NCBI GenBank assembly: GCA_002373775.1
Contig: DFJW01000056.1
Location: forward strand, 1-22,652
From: Ruminococcus flavefaciens
GTDB taxonomy: Bacteria; Bacillota; Clostridia; Oscillospirales; Ruminococcaceae
Direction of reading: 5' to 3'
DNA: 22,652 nucleotides
Under the pieces are notes generated by a model. It saw only the letters and a list, made by a program, of their open reading frames with translations. It was not told the origin of the DNA and made no database searches. Position 1 is the stretch's first letter. Each line of letters starts with the position of its first letter. Below are positions 14,615 to 22,652 of this stretch, one piece after another. The translations under genes and the position numbers were made by a program.

Positions 14615-16039
14615 TTATTTGCCGATCTTTTCAACTTTCATGAGGTTTGTCGTACCGGAAACGCCAAGAGGAACTCCGGCAGTGATAGCTACAAGATCGC
14701 CGTCCTCAACGAGACGATGTGATTCAGCTGCTTCAACAGCTGCTGCAAACAGATCATCAGTTGAGGTCTTTTCGTCGATGATGAACGGGATAACTCCCCA
14801 GCTCATATTCATCTGACGGCATACCACATCGCTCATAGTGCAGCTTATGATAGGACATTCCGGGCGGTATTTTGAAATAAGTCTTGCAGTCTGACCGCCG
14901 AGGGAAACTGTGATGATAGCCCTTGCGTCGAGATCATGGGCAGTAGTTACGGTAGCGTGGGCGATAGCTTCTGCAACGCTTCCGTTGGGATTTGAGCTTC
15001 TCTTGGAGAATCTGCCTTTGTAATCGATGTTATTTTCGGTAGTCTCAGCGATGAGTGCCATGGTCTTGACTGTCTCAACAGGGTATGCGCCGGCAGCAGT
15101 CTCGCCTGAGAGCATTATAGCACTGGTTCCGTCGTAGATAGCGTTTGCAACATCGGTTATCTCAGCACGGGTAGGACGCGGATTGGTTATCATGGATTCC
15201 AGCATCTGAGTTGCGGTAACGACCTGTTTTCCGGCATTGTAGCCCTTGTGGATGAGGTCTTTCTGTATAGCCGGTATCTGCTCAAAGGGGATCTCAACGC
15301 CCATATCGCCTCTTGCGACCATTATGCCGTCTGCGGCTTCGAGTATCTCGTCTATATTCTCAACACCGTCGGTATTCTCAATCTTTGCGATGATGCGGAC
15401 ATCGAACCAGCCGAGGCTCTGGGTGAACTTGCGGAGGTAGTTGATATCAGCTGCGGAACGTACAAAGCTGGCGGCGATGAAATCAAATCCCATTTTTGCT
15501 CCGAACTCAAGGTCATCCATATCTCTTTCGCTGAGGTAAGGCATTGAGAGCTTTACTCCGGGAACGTTGATGCCCTTGTTATTGGAGAGCGTGCCGCCGT
15601 GGATAACGCGACAGACGATCTCGGTGCTGGTGACTTTTTCAGCAAGCAGTTCGATGACACCGTCATTTATGAGGATGCGTGTTCCGATGCTCACGTCTCT
15701 TGGCAGTTTTTTGAAGCTTATGCTGCCTATTTTGTCCGTACAGAGTATATCTTCGGTAGTGAGGGTGTACTGATCTCCGTCGTGTATCTCCACCGGCTTA
15801 TTGTCCACGAATTTTCCGAGACGTATCTCGGGACCTTTGGTGTCCAGCAGAGTTGCAACAGGGAGGTCAAGCTCACTGCGTAGCTTTTCTATCTGGCGCA
15901 GACGTTTTTCATGAGTTTCATAGTCTCCGTGGGAGAAATTGAAACGCGCAACGTTCATGCCTGCGAGCATGAGTTCACGCATGATATTCTCATCATCAGT
16001 CGCAGGACCTATGGTACATACGATCTTGGTCTTTCTCAT
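14615..16039 (-). CDS. pyk: Pyruvate kinase
   Basis: 474 residues, the single-core form without the extra C-terminal PEP-utiliser domain found in Bacillus pyruvate kinase. Converts PEP and ADP to pyruvate and ATP, the last ATP-yielding step of glycolysis. The start MRKTKIVCTIGPAT, the substrate-binding NVARFNFSHG near 29-38, and the metal/phosphate site MVARGD245MGVEIP with the VTATQMLESM signature after it are all present, and the lysine of IAKIENTDG is there. ATG is preceded by AGGAGA. It follows pcrA by 49 bases on the same strand and may be partly co-transcribed with it; no strong promoter was seen in that gap. Confidence 0.97.
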   Translation of the reverse strand: MRKTKIVCTIGPATDDENIMRELMLAGMNVARFNFSHGDYETHEKRLRQIEKLRSELDLPVATLLDTKGPEIRLGKFVDNKPVEIHDGDQYTLTTEDILCTDKIGSISFKKLPRDVSIGTRILINDGVIELLAEKVTSTEIVCRVIHGGTLSNNKGINVPGVKLSMPYLSERDMDDLEFGAKMGFDFIAASFVRSAADINYLRKFTQSLGWFDVRIIAKIENTDGVENIDEILEAADGIMVARGDMGVEIPFEQIPAIQKDLIHKGYNAGKQVVTATQMLESMITNPRPTRAEITDVANAIYDGTSAIMLSGETAAGAYPVETVKTMALIAETTENNIDYKGRFSKRSSNPNGSVAEAIAHATVTTAHDLDARAIITVSLGGQTARLISKYRPECPIISCTMSDVVCRQMNMSWGVIPFIIDEKTSTDDLFAAAVEAAESHRLVEDGDLVAITAGVPLGVSGTTNLMKVEKIGK

Positions 16040-16088
16040 TATTACATCTCCTAAAAGTTTGTTGGTACTTCTGTTCCGGGACCGGATA

Positions 16089-18452
16089 TCAGAGCTTTTT
16101 CAGCTTTGCAAAGTTAGCCATTATCTTCTTGGTCCCGACTTTATCGAAGGCTATCTCCAGCATGGCATCATTTGCCATTGCCTTTACAGAGAGCACCGTA
16201 CCTTCACCGAATATATTATGTGCGACTCTTTCGCCGGCACTATAGGTAGCCTTTTCCTTGACAGCAGACGAGCCTGCGAGCATCTTGTTGCGGGCGAGCT
16301 GCTGCTGCAAAGTAGCGGAATGAACTGCGGTAACGGCATTGTCGCCTTCTGACATTCTGCTCTTCATAGCCGCAGCATGGTCGTTCTTTTCGATCATTTC
16401 TCTGCCAATCTCTTTGATGAAGCGGGAGGTGACATTTCTCTGAGTCTGACCGAAGATCATGCGCTGACTTGCGTTTGTCAGGTAAAGCTTCTTTTTTGCA
16501 CGGGTTATAGCGACGTACGCGAGACGTCTTTCCTCTTCCATGTCATCCTCGCTGTCGAATGAGCGTGAACTCGGGAAAATACCGTCATCGAGACCGGCAA
16601 CGAAAACGTTGTCGAATTCAAGTCCCTTAGCTGAGTGGACGGTCATGAGAGTAACGCGGTCATCGGTGCTGACATCGCGGTCCGCATCGGTATAGAGCGT
16701 GACTTCTTCGAGAAAACCGCCGAGAGTAGGTTCTTCTGCGGTGTTCATATAAGTCATTATCATGGAACGGAGTTCCATTACGTTTTCCTTTTTGACGTCG
16801 CCCTTGTCAAGGGTGTCAAGGTAGCTGAGGTAGCCGCTCTTTTCGGCAACGAGGTCAAAGAGTTCGTCCAGCGGCAGTTCCATGCTCTTTTCGATGAAAT
16901 GAGCGAACATATTGTAAGCAGATCTCAGCGCAGTTATTTTCTTTGACAGAGGAGCAAAGCTTTCGCAGTCTCTCATGACTTCAAGCGGTGAGAGTTTCAG
17001 GTCAGAACTTATCTGCTTTATGACTTCGATAGTTGAGTCACCGATACTGCGCTTGGGGACGTTGATGATGCGTTCAAATCTCACCATATCCGAAGGATTG
17101 TAGATCACGCAGAGGTAAGAAACGATGTCCTTTACTTCAGCGCGGTCGAGGAATCGCATACCGCCGTAAACTTTATAAGGAATGCCGTTTCTTACAAGCA
17201 TGCGCTCAATGGCATTTGACTGAGCATTCATTCTGTAGAGGACAGCATTAGGAGAATATCTGCCGTGTTCCTTATAGTAAGTGTTTATGGTATCAGCGAT
17301 GAACTGAGCCTCGTCATCCTGATCTACCGCCTTGTACCAGTAGACTTTGTCTCCGGGTTCTCCGGCAGTCCAGAGCGTCTTTGCCTTTCTTCCGCTGTTG
17401 TGGGAGATCACGGAATTGGCAGCATCGAGGATAGTCTGAGTTGAGCGGTAGTTCTGCTCAAGCCTGATAACTTTCGCACCAGCGAACTGGTCCTCGAAAC
17501 CGAGTATATTTTCGATATTTGCACCGCGGAATTTGTATATGCTCTGGTCATCATCGCCGACTACGCATATGTTTCCGTGACCGGCAGAAAGCAGTGAAAC
17601 GAGACGGAACTGTACATGGTTGGTATCCTGATACTCATCCACCATTATGTACTTATAGCGGCTGCGGTATTTTTCGAGTATGTCCGGGAACTTTTCAAAG
17701 AGTTCAACGGTCATGCAGAGTATATCGTCGAAATCAAGTGCGTTTGCAGCCTTCATTCTCTCCTGATATACGCCGTAGAGTCTTGCTACAAGCTTCTTGC
17801 GGTAATCCTGTCCTGCATCTGTTTTGAGGTCATCCGGAGTGAGCATCTTATCCTTTGCAAAGCTGATCTCGCTCAGGACAGCTCGTGGTGCAAGCTGCTT
17901 TTCGGAGATATCGAGTTCTGCCATTACAGACTTTATCATACGCTGGCTGTCATCGGAGTCGTATATAGTAAAATCGCTTCCGTATCCGAGAGCTTCTATT
18001 TCTCGTCTGAGTATGCGGACGCATGCCGAATGGAAGGTAGAGGCATTGATGTTCATGCCGTCCTCGCCGAGCATGGCTGTGAGACGCTCCCTGAGTTCGT
18101 TCGCCGCCTTATTGGTGAAAGTGATAGCGAGTATATTCCATGGTTTGACAGGCTGTACAGCGATCGTATCCCTGAGCTGTTCAAGGTCATCTGTTCTGCC
18201 CTCAGTGTAATCCGTAAGGAAAGCGATATCACTGCTGCTGCCCTCGCGTGAATCATCATTGTAGGCATTTCCGAATGTTATCATGTTAGCTATCCTGTTT
18301 ACGATAACAGTAGTTTTACCGCTTCCGGCGCCTGCAAGCACAAGCACAGGACCGTTCACAGTGAACACAGCTTCCTGCTGTCTCTCATTCATGCGGCTGA
18401 AGTACTTTTTAAGAGCCGCTTTTTTTGCTTCATTAAATGATAAATTGCTCAT
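16089..18452 (-). CDS. pcrA: ATP-dependent DNA helicase PcrA/UvrD
   Basis: 787 residues, close to the usual 720-780 of this superfamily 1A 3'-5' helicase, which unwinds DNA in repair and rolling-circle replication. Walker A is AGAGSGKTT (40-48), Walker B is DEYQDT (272-277), motif III GDDDQSIYKFRGA, motif IV QNYRSTQTI, motif V VTLMTVHSAKGLEF and motif VI VAITRAKKKLYLT, in order. The C-terminal ~55 residues (YSAGERVAHNIFGEG...) form the Tudor-like domain that marks PcrA. An unusual insert of about 30 residues with Asp/Glu-rich sequence follows motif Ia-like NRIANMITFG (EGSSSDIAFLTDYTEGRTDD), absent from most relatives. The upstream gap has a TATAAT-like box but no convincing -35. Confidence 0.95.
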   Translation of the reverse strand: MSNLSFNEAKKAALKKYFSRMNERQQEAVFTVNGPVLVLAGAGSGKTTVIVNRIANMITFGNAYNDDSREGSSSDIAFLTDYTEGRTDDLEQLRDTIAVQPVKPWNILAITFTNKAANELRERLTAMLGEDGMNINASTFHSACVRILRREIEALGYGSDFTIYDSDDSQRMIKSVMAELDISEKQLAPRAVLSEISFAKDKMLTPDDLKTDAGQDYRKKLVARLYGVYQERMKAANALDFDDILCMTVELFEKFPDILEKYRSRYKYIMVDEYQDTNHVQFRLVSLLSAGHGNICVVGDDDQSIYKFRGANIENILGFEDQFAGAKVIRLEQNYRSTQTILDAANSVISHNSGRKAKTLWTAGEPGDKVYWYKAVDQDDEAQFIADTINTYYKEHGRYSPNAVLYRMNAQSNAIERMLVRNGIPYKVYGGMRFLDRAEVKDIVSYLCVIYNPSDMVRFERIINVPKRSIGDSTIEVIKQISSDLKLSPLEVMRDCESFAPLSKKITALRSAYNMFAHFIEKSMELPLDELFDLVAEKSGYLSYLDTLDKGDVKKENVMELRSMIMTYMNTAEEPTLGGFLEEVTLYTDADRDVSTDDRVTLMTVHSAKGLEFDNVFVAGLDDGIFPSSRSFDSEDDMEEERRLAYVAITRAKKKLYLTNASQRMIFGQTQRNVTSRFIKEIGREMIEKNDHAAAMKSRMSEGDNAVTAVHSATLQQQLARNKMLAGSSAVKEKATYSAGERVAHNIFGEGTVLSVKAMANDAMLEIAFDKVGTKKIMANFAKLKKL

Positions 18453-18669
18453 AATCTATCTCCATTGTTCTGATTTGTCAATAAGCAGTCTGATTATACT
18501 ATCTGTATAAAATAATCGTGCATTTTCAAAAATTTGTATCTACGAGTATTATTATACCACATTTTTTTACGCTTGAAAAGACCTGTTACATATTTTTTGT
18601 TTTAATAAAATGAATGTGATGAATAGACAGACTGATACTGCGGCATAATAATCCCGAGAGGTGATAACA

Positions 18670-18864
18670 ATGGGAAAAAAGAAAAAACAGATACCTGTTC
18701 CGGATCCCGAAAAAAACGGACCGGAACTATATATCTGTCCGTCAGCATCCTTCGGCGATATGACAGGGCTCATCCCTAAAACGGATGATGGACCATCCGA
18801 GCGCCGTGCATACAGGGACATGTATGCTTACATGGCAGATGCTGAACAAAACAGGGACGCATGA
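18670..18864 (+). CDS. Small protein of unknown function (64 aa)
   Basis: The start is put at ATG 18670, with AGAGGTGA at 18656-18663 before it; the GTG at 18661 in the same frame overlaps this site and is less likely. The product starts MGKKKKQIPVPDPEKNG, carries PELYICPSASFGDMTGLIP in the middle and ends YAYMADAEQNRDA. It is soluble and polar, with no known domain. It is the only + strand gene on this side of the window, between divergent pcrA and convergent thiC. The last codons and stop lie in the perfect palindrome that serves as the thiC terminator. The ribosome binding site and protein-like composition support it, but there is no homology support from what can be seen here. Confidence 0.55.
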   Translation: MGKKKKQIPVPDPEKNGPELYICPSASFGDMTGLIPKTDDGPSERRAYRDMYAYMADAEQNRDA

Positions 18865-18875
18865 TGCGTCCCTGT
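18845..18875 (-). terminator. Terminator after thiC, overlapping the end of the 64-aa gene
   Basis: Two 12-base arms, ACAGGGACGCAT (18851-18862) and ATGCGTCCCTGT (18864-18875), form a perfect palindrome. On the minus strand it is followed by TTTTGTT, giving a fair intrinsic terminator 23 bases after the thiC stop. On the plus strand no T-run follows. Confidence 0.75.
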
Positions 18876-18898
18876 ACATATATCCTTTACCCTGAGGC

Positions 18899-20212
18899 TT
18901 ACTTTTCTGTGCAGAACTCTACCTTTTCTCCGTTGAGTATCATGTTTGTAGTTCTTACAGCACACATCTTTCCGCACATTGAGCAGGTGTGACGCTCTGC
19001 GATAGGAGTGCTCTCATAATATCTTCTTGCCTTTTCAGGATCAACAGCCACTTTGAACATGCCTTCCCAGTCAAGAGCATGACGGGCAGCAGCCATTTCG
19101 TTGTCAGCATCTGTAGCATGCGGTACGCCCTTGGCGATATCAGCAGCATGAGCAGCTATCTTGCTGGCGATGATACCTTCCTTTACGTCGTCAGCATCCG
19201 GGAGACGGAGATGCTCTGCGGGAGTAACATAGCAGAGGAAGTCAGCACCGTTTGCAGCAGCTATAGCGCCGCCGATAGCGGATGTGATATGATCGTAACC
19301 GGGGAAAATATCAGAAACGAGAGGCCCGAGAACATAGAAAGGAGCGTTGTGACAGATGCGCTTCTGTATCTTCATATTTGCGGCGATCTGGTCCATAGCC
19401 ATGTGTCCGGGACCTTCGACCATTACCTGAACGTCTTTAGCCCATGCACGTTCAGTGAGAGCGCCGAGTTCGATGAGTTCGGATATCTGTCCGGCATCTG
19501 TAGCGTCGTCGATACAGCCGGGACGGAGAGCATCACCGAGGCTGATAGTGCAGTCGAATTCACGGAGGATATCGAGCACTTCATCATAATATTCGTAGAA
19601 CGGGTTCTCATTGCCTGTCATTGCCATCCATGCAAAGAGGAGAGAGCCGCCTCTGGATACGATGTTCATCTTTCTCTTATCGCGGCGGAAAGCTTCAACA
19701 GCACGCTTGTTGATGCCGGCGTGGATAGTCATGAAGTCAACGCCTTCCTCAGCATGAGCGCGTACAACTTTGAGAAAGTCTTTAGCAGTTATCTCAAGCA
19801 GGTCCTTGTCGAGATAGCCGATAGCATCGTACATAGGCACAGTTCCTATCATAGCAGGGGACTTTTCTATAAGAGCCTGACGGAATGTATTGGTCTTTCC
19901 ATAGTTGCTCAGATCCATTATAGCCTCAGCGCCGAACTTGATAGCCATGTCTACCTTTTCCATTTCCATGCCGTAGTCCTTCACGTCACCGGAAATACCG
20001 AGGTTGACGTTGATCTTTGTGCGCATTTTAGTGCCGATTCCTTCGGGGGAGATGGACTTGTGGTTGATATTGCAGGGGATGCACACCTCACCTTTAGCCA
20101 CGAGTTCGCGGAGCTGTTCGGGATCAATGTATTCCTTCTTTGCAACTATCTCCATTTCGGGAGTGATGATACCTTTTTTAGCGGCTTCCATCTGTGTGCT
20201 GTAGTTTCTCAT
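18899..20212 (-). CDS. thiC: Phosphomethylpyrimidine synthase ThiC
   Basis: 437 residues, the short anaerobe-type form without the N-terminal extension of proteobacterial ThiC. A radical-SAM-type enzyme that rearranges aminoimidazole ribotide into HMP phosphate, the pyrimidine half of thiamine. Signatures seen are [52 protein letters not shown] and [12 protein letters not shown], and the 4Fe-4S cysteines C410, C413, C417 in CSMCGKMC (C-x2-C-x3-C). The start is set at ATG 20210-20212 because AAAGGAA precedes it; an in-frame ATG 21 bases earlier overlaps this site. Last gene of the thi operon, 35 bases after thiD. Confidence 0.97.
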   Translation of the reverse strand: MRNYSTQMEAAKKGIITPEMEIVAKKEYIDPEQLRELVAKGEVCIPCNINHKSISPEGIGTKMRTKINVNLGISGDVKDYGMEMEKVDMAIKFGAEAIMDLSNYGKTNTFRQALIEKSPAMIGTVPMYDAIGYLDKDLLEITAKDFLKVVRAHAEEGVDFMTIHAGINKRAVEAFRRDKRKMNIVSRGGSLLFAWMAMTGNENPFYEYYDEVLDILREFDCTISLGDALRPGCIDDATDAGQISELIELGALTERAWAKDVQVMVEGPGHMAMDQIAANMKIQKRICHNAPFYVLGPLVSDIFPGYDHITSAIGGAIAAANGADFLCYVTPAEHLRLPDADDVKEGIIASKIAAHAADIAKGVPHATDADNEMAAARHALDWEGMFKVAVDPEKARRYYESTPIAERHTCSMCGKMCAVRTTNMILNGEKVEFCTEK

Positions 20213-20247
20213 AATATGTATTCCTTTCATCAATAGAGTATTGGTGT

Positions 20248-21048
20248 TTATTCAGCAAATCTGCTTTTCAGGTCGAATATATGGTCAAGAGGACCGCTTC
20301 CGCTGCCGAGGTCGAGCATACTGCCGAGAGCGCCGGAGATATAGTCCTTAGCACGGCTAATGGCATCCGGCAGAGGATGACCTTTTGCGAGATTTGCAGC
20401 GATAGCACTGGAGAGAGTGCAGCCTGTGCCGTGGGTATTGGGGTTGTTGATGCGTTTCCCTTCAAATCTCTGCCACGAGCCGTTCATACGGAAGAGTATG
20501 TCAGTCGCATCATTTACGCGGTGTCCGCCTTTCACAAGAACGTTGCATCCGTAATCATTGGCTATCTTTCTTGCAGCAGATATCATATCCTCTTCGGATT
20601 CAATAGCCATTCCGGTCAGAAGCTGAGCCTCAGGGATGTTAGGCGTTACCAGTGCAGCCATAGGAAGAAGTCTGGCTTTCAGTTCATCATAAGCTTCAGC
20701 TGAGCTGAGGTCAGAACCGCTGGTAGCAACTGCAACAGGATCGACGATGATATTATCAGCGTCGTAGAATGCGAGCCTTTCGGCGATGACACTGATAAGT
20801 CCGGCTGAAGATACCATACCTATCTTTACGGCATCCGGACGGATATCAGTAAATACTGCGTCTATCTGCTGGCGCAGGAATTCCGGAGAAACTTCACTTA
20901 TGGCGAATACTCCGGTGGTGTTCTGAGCGGTGAGAGCGGTTATAGCACTCATGGCAAAAACACCGTTCATTGACATGGTCTTGATGTCTGCCTGTATGCC
21001 GGCGCCTCCTGAGGAGTCGCTTCCGGCGATGGTAAGAGCTGTTTTCAT
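20248..21048 (-). CDS. thiD: Hydroxymethylpyrimidine (phosphate) kinase ThiD
   Basis: 266 residues of the ribokinase fold. Phosphorylates HMP and HMP-P to HMP-PP, the pyrimidine donor for ThiE. The opening [21 protein letters not shown] is the ThiD signature, [10 protein letters not shown] lies mid-protein, VKGGH and the C-terminal anion hole [15 protein letters not shown] with the catalytic Asp-type position are present. The start at ATG 21046-21048 is preferred because AAAGGAG stands just before it; an upstream in-frame ATG (21063) overlaps the thiE stop as ATGA. Lies between thiE and thiC on one transcript. Confidence 0.95.
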   Translation of the reverse strand: MKTALTIAGSDSSGGAGIQADIKTMSMNGVFAMSAITALTAQNTTGVFAISEVSPEFLRQQIDAVFTDIRPDAVKIGMVSSAGLISVIAERLAFYDADNIIVDPVAVATSGSDLSSAEAYDELKARLLPMAALVTPNIPEAQLLTGMAIESEEDMISAARKIANDYGCNVLVKGGHRVNDATDILFRMNGSWQRFEGKRINNPNTHGTGCTLSSAIAANLAKGHPLPDAISRAKDYISGALGSMLDLGSGSGPLDHIFDLKSRFAE

Positions 21049-21059
21049 GGATGCTCCTT

Positions 21060-21695
21060 TCATAACTGTTTTCTGAGCTTGTTTATAAGAGCTGCTGCGG
21101 CAGATTTAACATCATCTGCGGCAAATACAGCAGATACAACTGCGATACCTGCTTCACCGCATCCGGTTATCTCGCTGACATTTTCGAGAGTTATGCCGCC
21201 GATAGCAACAGATGGTATTTTTACTGAACCGCATATCTCTCTGAGCATGTCTCTCGTTATGCGGACAGCATTCTTCTTGGTGGGTGAGGGGAATACTGCA
21301 CCTACTCCGAGGTAGTCGGCACCGGCATTTTCAGCATCCTGTGCCTGCTGAACGGTCTTGGCAGTAGCGCCGATTATGAAATTGCTTCCTGCTATGCGGC
21401 GTATCTCAGCGACAGGAGAGTCCTCTATCCCCACATGCACGCCGTCAGCACCCGCTTTGAGAGCAGCGTGCCAGTTGTCATTTACGATAAGGGGGACACC
21501 GTAGCTATGACATACTTTTTTGAGTACCATAGCTTCGTCGATCAGTTCATTTTCCCCAAGATCTTTCTCGCGCAGCTGAACACATGTCACACCGCCCTGT
21601 ATCGCCAGTTCAACCTGTTCGCAAAGGCTTCTTTCACCGAGCCATGAACGGTCGGTAATTGCGTACAGCAGAAGTGAATCACGGCTGAATATCAT
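21060..21695 (-). CDS. thiE: Thiamine-phosphate synthase ThiE
   Basis: 211 residues, a TIM-barrel enzyme that joins HMP-PP and thiazole phosphate to thiamine phosphate. Family motifs are present in order: YAITD, GVTCVQLREK, PLIVNDNWHAALKAGADGVHVG, IIGATAKT, YLGVGAVFPSPTKKNA and SVAIGGI. Pyrophosphate-binding residues (R of QLREK, the ND pair, the PTKK loop) are kept. Its ATG overlaps the stop of the preceding paralogue by four bases (ATGA), and the next gene begins close behind, so the three are translationally coupled. Confidence 0.95.
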   Translation of the reverse strand: MIFSRDSLLLYAITDRSWLGERSLCEQVELAIQGGVTCVQLREKDLGENELIDEAMVLKKVCHSYGVPLIVNDNWHAALKAGADGVHVGIEDSPVAEIRRIAGSNFIIGATAKTVQQAQDAENAGADYLGVGAVFPSPTKKNAVRITRDMLREICGSVKIPSVAIGGITLENVSEITGCGEAGIAVVSAVFAADDVKSAAAALINKLRKQL

Positions 21696-22291
21696 TTTTC
21701 TGTACCCCTTTCAAATGATCTTAGGTATGCAGCCGGATCTTCGCATTTCATAAGTCCGCTCATCACGCATGCGCCTGCCGCGCCCTGTTCACGGACGGAC
21801 TGCACATTATCAGGTGATATGCCGCCGATACCGTACACAGGTATGCTGACAGCATTGCAGACAGCTTTAAGGTAATCAAGACCGCGCGGCGGAAGACCGC
21901 GTTTGCAGTCGGTGGCGAAGATATGACCGGCAATTATATAAGAGGCGCCGAGCGCCTCAGCTTCGGCAGCTTCCTCCGGTGAATGGCAGGAAACCCCTAT
22001 TCTGCTGAATTTTCCGGTGTTTCCGTTCATAGAGCGGAGAGCTTCCATTTTGAGGTGGATGTATCCCGGAGCATTCTCTTCCGGAAGGAACACACTGTGC
22101 GGAATGAGCGGTACACCGTAGCTGCTGCATATATCAGCAGCTTTAAGTGCAGTTCTGATATACTCGTCCCGTTTCAGATCATGTTCGCGCAGGATGACAG
22201 CTTTGGGTTTTGCGGCAGCTATCTTTTCAAGTCTGGTGAAGAAGTCCTCGCAGCAAAGCTTTCTGCTGGTTACACAGATGATATCAGACAT
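21692..22291 (-). CDS. TenI-like thiazole tautomerase or second ThiE-family protein
   Basis: 199 residues of the same TIM-barrel family as ThiE but clearly divergent. It opens MSDIICVTSRKLC and keeps ILREHDL in place of QLREK, has PHSVFLPE where ThiE has the ND pair, IHLKME for VHVG, and AGHIFATDCKRGLPPRGLDYL, which replaces the GVGAVFPSPTKK loop. In TenI this last loop is changed in the same way; TenI aromatises the ThiG product to the thiazole carboxylate phosphate and does not make thiamine phosphate. Loss of the pyrophosphate-binding pattern and position between thiH and thiE support TenI, but a ThiE role cannot be excluded from sequence alone. It overlaps thiH by 8 bases and thiE by 4. 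Confidence 0.82.
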   Translation of the reverse strand: MSDIICVTSRKLCCEDFFTRLEKIAAAKPKAVILREHDLKRDEYIRTALKAADICSSYGVPLIPHSVFLPEENAPGYIHLKMEALRSMNGNTGKFSRIGVSCHSPEEAAEAEALGASYIIAGHIFATDCKRGLPPRGLDYLKAVCNAVSIPVYGIGGISPDNVQSVREQGAAGACVMSGLMKCEDPAAYLRSFERGTEK

Positions 22292-22652
22292 AGAGGTAGT
22301 CGTTCAGCACAGGCTGGAGTCCTTCGCCTGACATATCCTCATACATCTTGCTGAAACTGCGGCCGTCGTTTATCTCGAACTGCTCATCGCCTTCTGCCGA
22401 ATCGTTCTCCTTTCCGGTATACTTGCTCTCATGGTCACCGATACCGGTGGAAACTCCGGCTGAGACTTTGGTGGCAGCGATCTTGACTATGCCGTTCCTG
22501 AAATCCGCGCTTTCGCGTGAAGATACGGTTATACCGCAGAAAGGCATGAATATACGGTAAGCACAAAGCACCTGACAGAGCTGTTTTTCGTGAACGTCAA
22601 GCGGATTGATCTCATCGTTGTTGATGATAGGTCTGAGTCTCGGACATGAGAG
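22284..22652 (-). CDS. thiH: 2-iminoacetate synthase ThiH, C-terminal part (cut by window edge)
   Basis: The frame is open to the right edge and gives the last 122 residues. It contains LSCPRLRP, FMPFCGITVSSRESADFRN, SAGVSTGIG and EQFEINDGRS, the conserved C-terminal order of ThiH, a radical-SAM tyrosine lyase that supplies dehydroglycine for the thiazole ring. The CxxxCxxC iron-sulfur motif is N-terminal and out of view. Its stop overlaps the start of the TenI-like gene. thiS, thiG and thiF are presumably upstream, outside the window. Confidence 0.93.
   Translation of the reverse strand, partial: LSCPRLRPIINNDEINPLDVHEKQLCQVLCAYRIFMPFCGITVSSRESADFRNGIVKIAATKVSAGVSTGIGDHESKYTGKENDSAEGDEQFEINDGRSFSKMYEDMSGEGLQPVLNDYLYV

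Noticed and set aside
18493..18498. Promoter for pcrA
   Set aside because: There is a TATAAT on the minus strand but the sequence 17 bases upstream (GCACGA) is a poor -35; kept as a remark only.
18981..19000. C-x2-C-x3-C in ThiC as a broken iron-sulfur motif
   Set aside because: Short anaerobe-type ThiC commonly has this spacing as far as I recall, while long ThiC has x4; not enough to call it defective.
18989..20236. 415-codon open frame on the + strand
   Set aside because: It is the exact antisense of thiC, has no ribosome binding site, and its translation shows Ser/His-rich low-likeness sequence; it is a by-product of thiC codon use.
20213..20247. TPP riboswitch for thiC
   Set aside because: The gap is only 35 bases and the thi genes overlap; there is no room for a TPP aptamer. 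One may exist upstream of the operon, outside the window.
1..22652. CRISPR array, phage, insertion sequence or defence system
   Set aside because: No regularly spaced repeats, transposase, integrase or terminal inverted repeats were seen; the only repeats are short regulatory ones already listed.

Overview
The window reads as a piece of chromosome from a Gram-positive, fibre-degrading gut or rumen anaerobe, most likely a Ruminococcus-type member of the Oscillospiraceae/Clostridia. The reasons are a secreted protein ending in a cellulosome-type dockerin, a tRNA-Val T-box leader, strong AGGAGG ribosome binding sites with TTG/GTG starts, short ThiC, and a zinc-ribbon/PASTA kinase-like membrane protein of the sort found in this group. 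No rRNA, tRNA, CRISPR array, insertion sequence or phage gene was seen; the content is housekeeping plus a few accessory genes.

Left part (1-6800, + strand): the 3' end of glutamate dehydrogenase and its terminator; then a clear promoter and a colinear block glgA (glycogen synthase) - HAD phosphatase/phosphomutase - 81-aa orphan - MIF/tautomerase-like protein - secreted lysozyme-fold-like protein with a C-terminal dockerin, closed by a hairpin. A second unit, with its own promoter (TTGACA-17-TAAAAT) and terminator, encodes a zinc-ribbon/kinase-like/PASTA membrane protein whose kinase domain has lost every catalytic residue: a pseudokinase.

Middle (6800-14110, - strand): a transcription unit reading leftward from a consensus promoter at 14109. 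It starts with a T-box riboswitch whose specifier reads GTA (Val), followed by an unknown two-TM membrane protein, valS, a GNAT acetyltransferase broken by one TAG codon, a Dabb-domain protein, a short-chain dehydrogenase, a terminator, folC, and a small two-TM protein that ends at a bidirectional terminator.

Right part (14110-22652, mostly - strand): a small ferritin-like/four-helix protein whose ribosome binding site is buried in a perfect 15-bp inverted repeat, pyruvate kinase, PcrA/UvrD helicase, a 64-aa + strand orphan, and a tightly overlapped thiamine operon thiH (cut by the window edge) - thiE/tenI-like paralogue - thiE - thiD - thiC, which makes and joins the thiazole and pyrimidine halves of thiamine phosphate.

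Gaps near or above 300 bases: 192-477 holds a terminator, a promoter and a small palindrome; 4367-4654 holds a terminator, an 11-bp direct repeat and a promoter; 13794-14126 is filled by the T-box leader and its promoter. The 18453-18669 gap is AT-rich and holds only a TATAAT-like box on the - strand (18493-18498) without a good -35. The stop codons of the 23 genes whose ends are in the window are all TAA or TGA; none is TAG.
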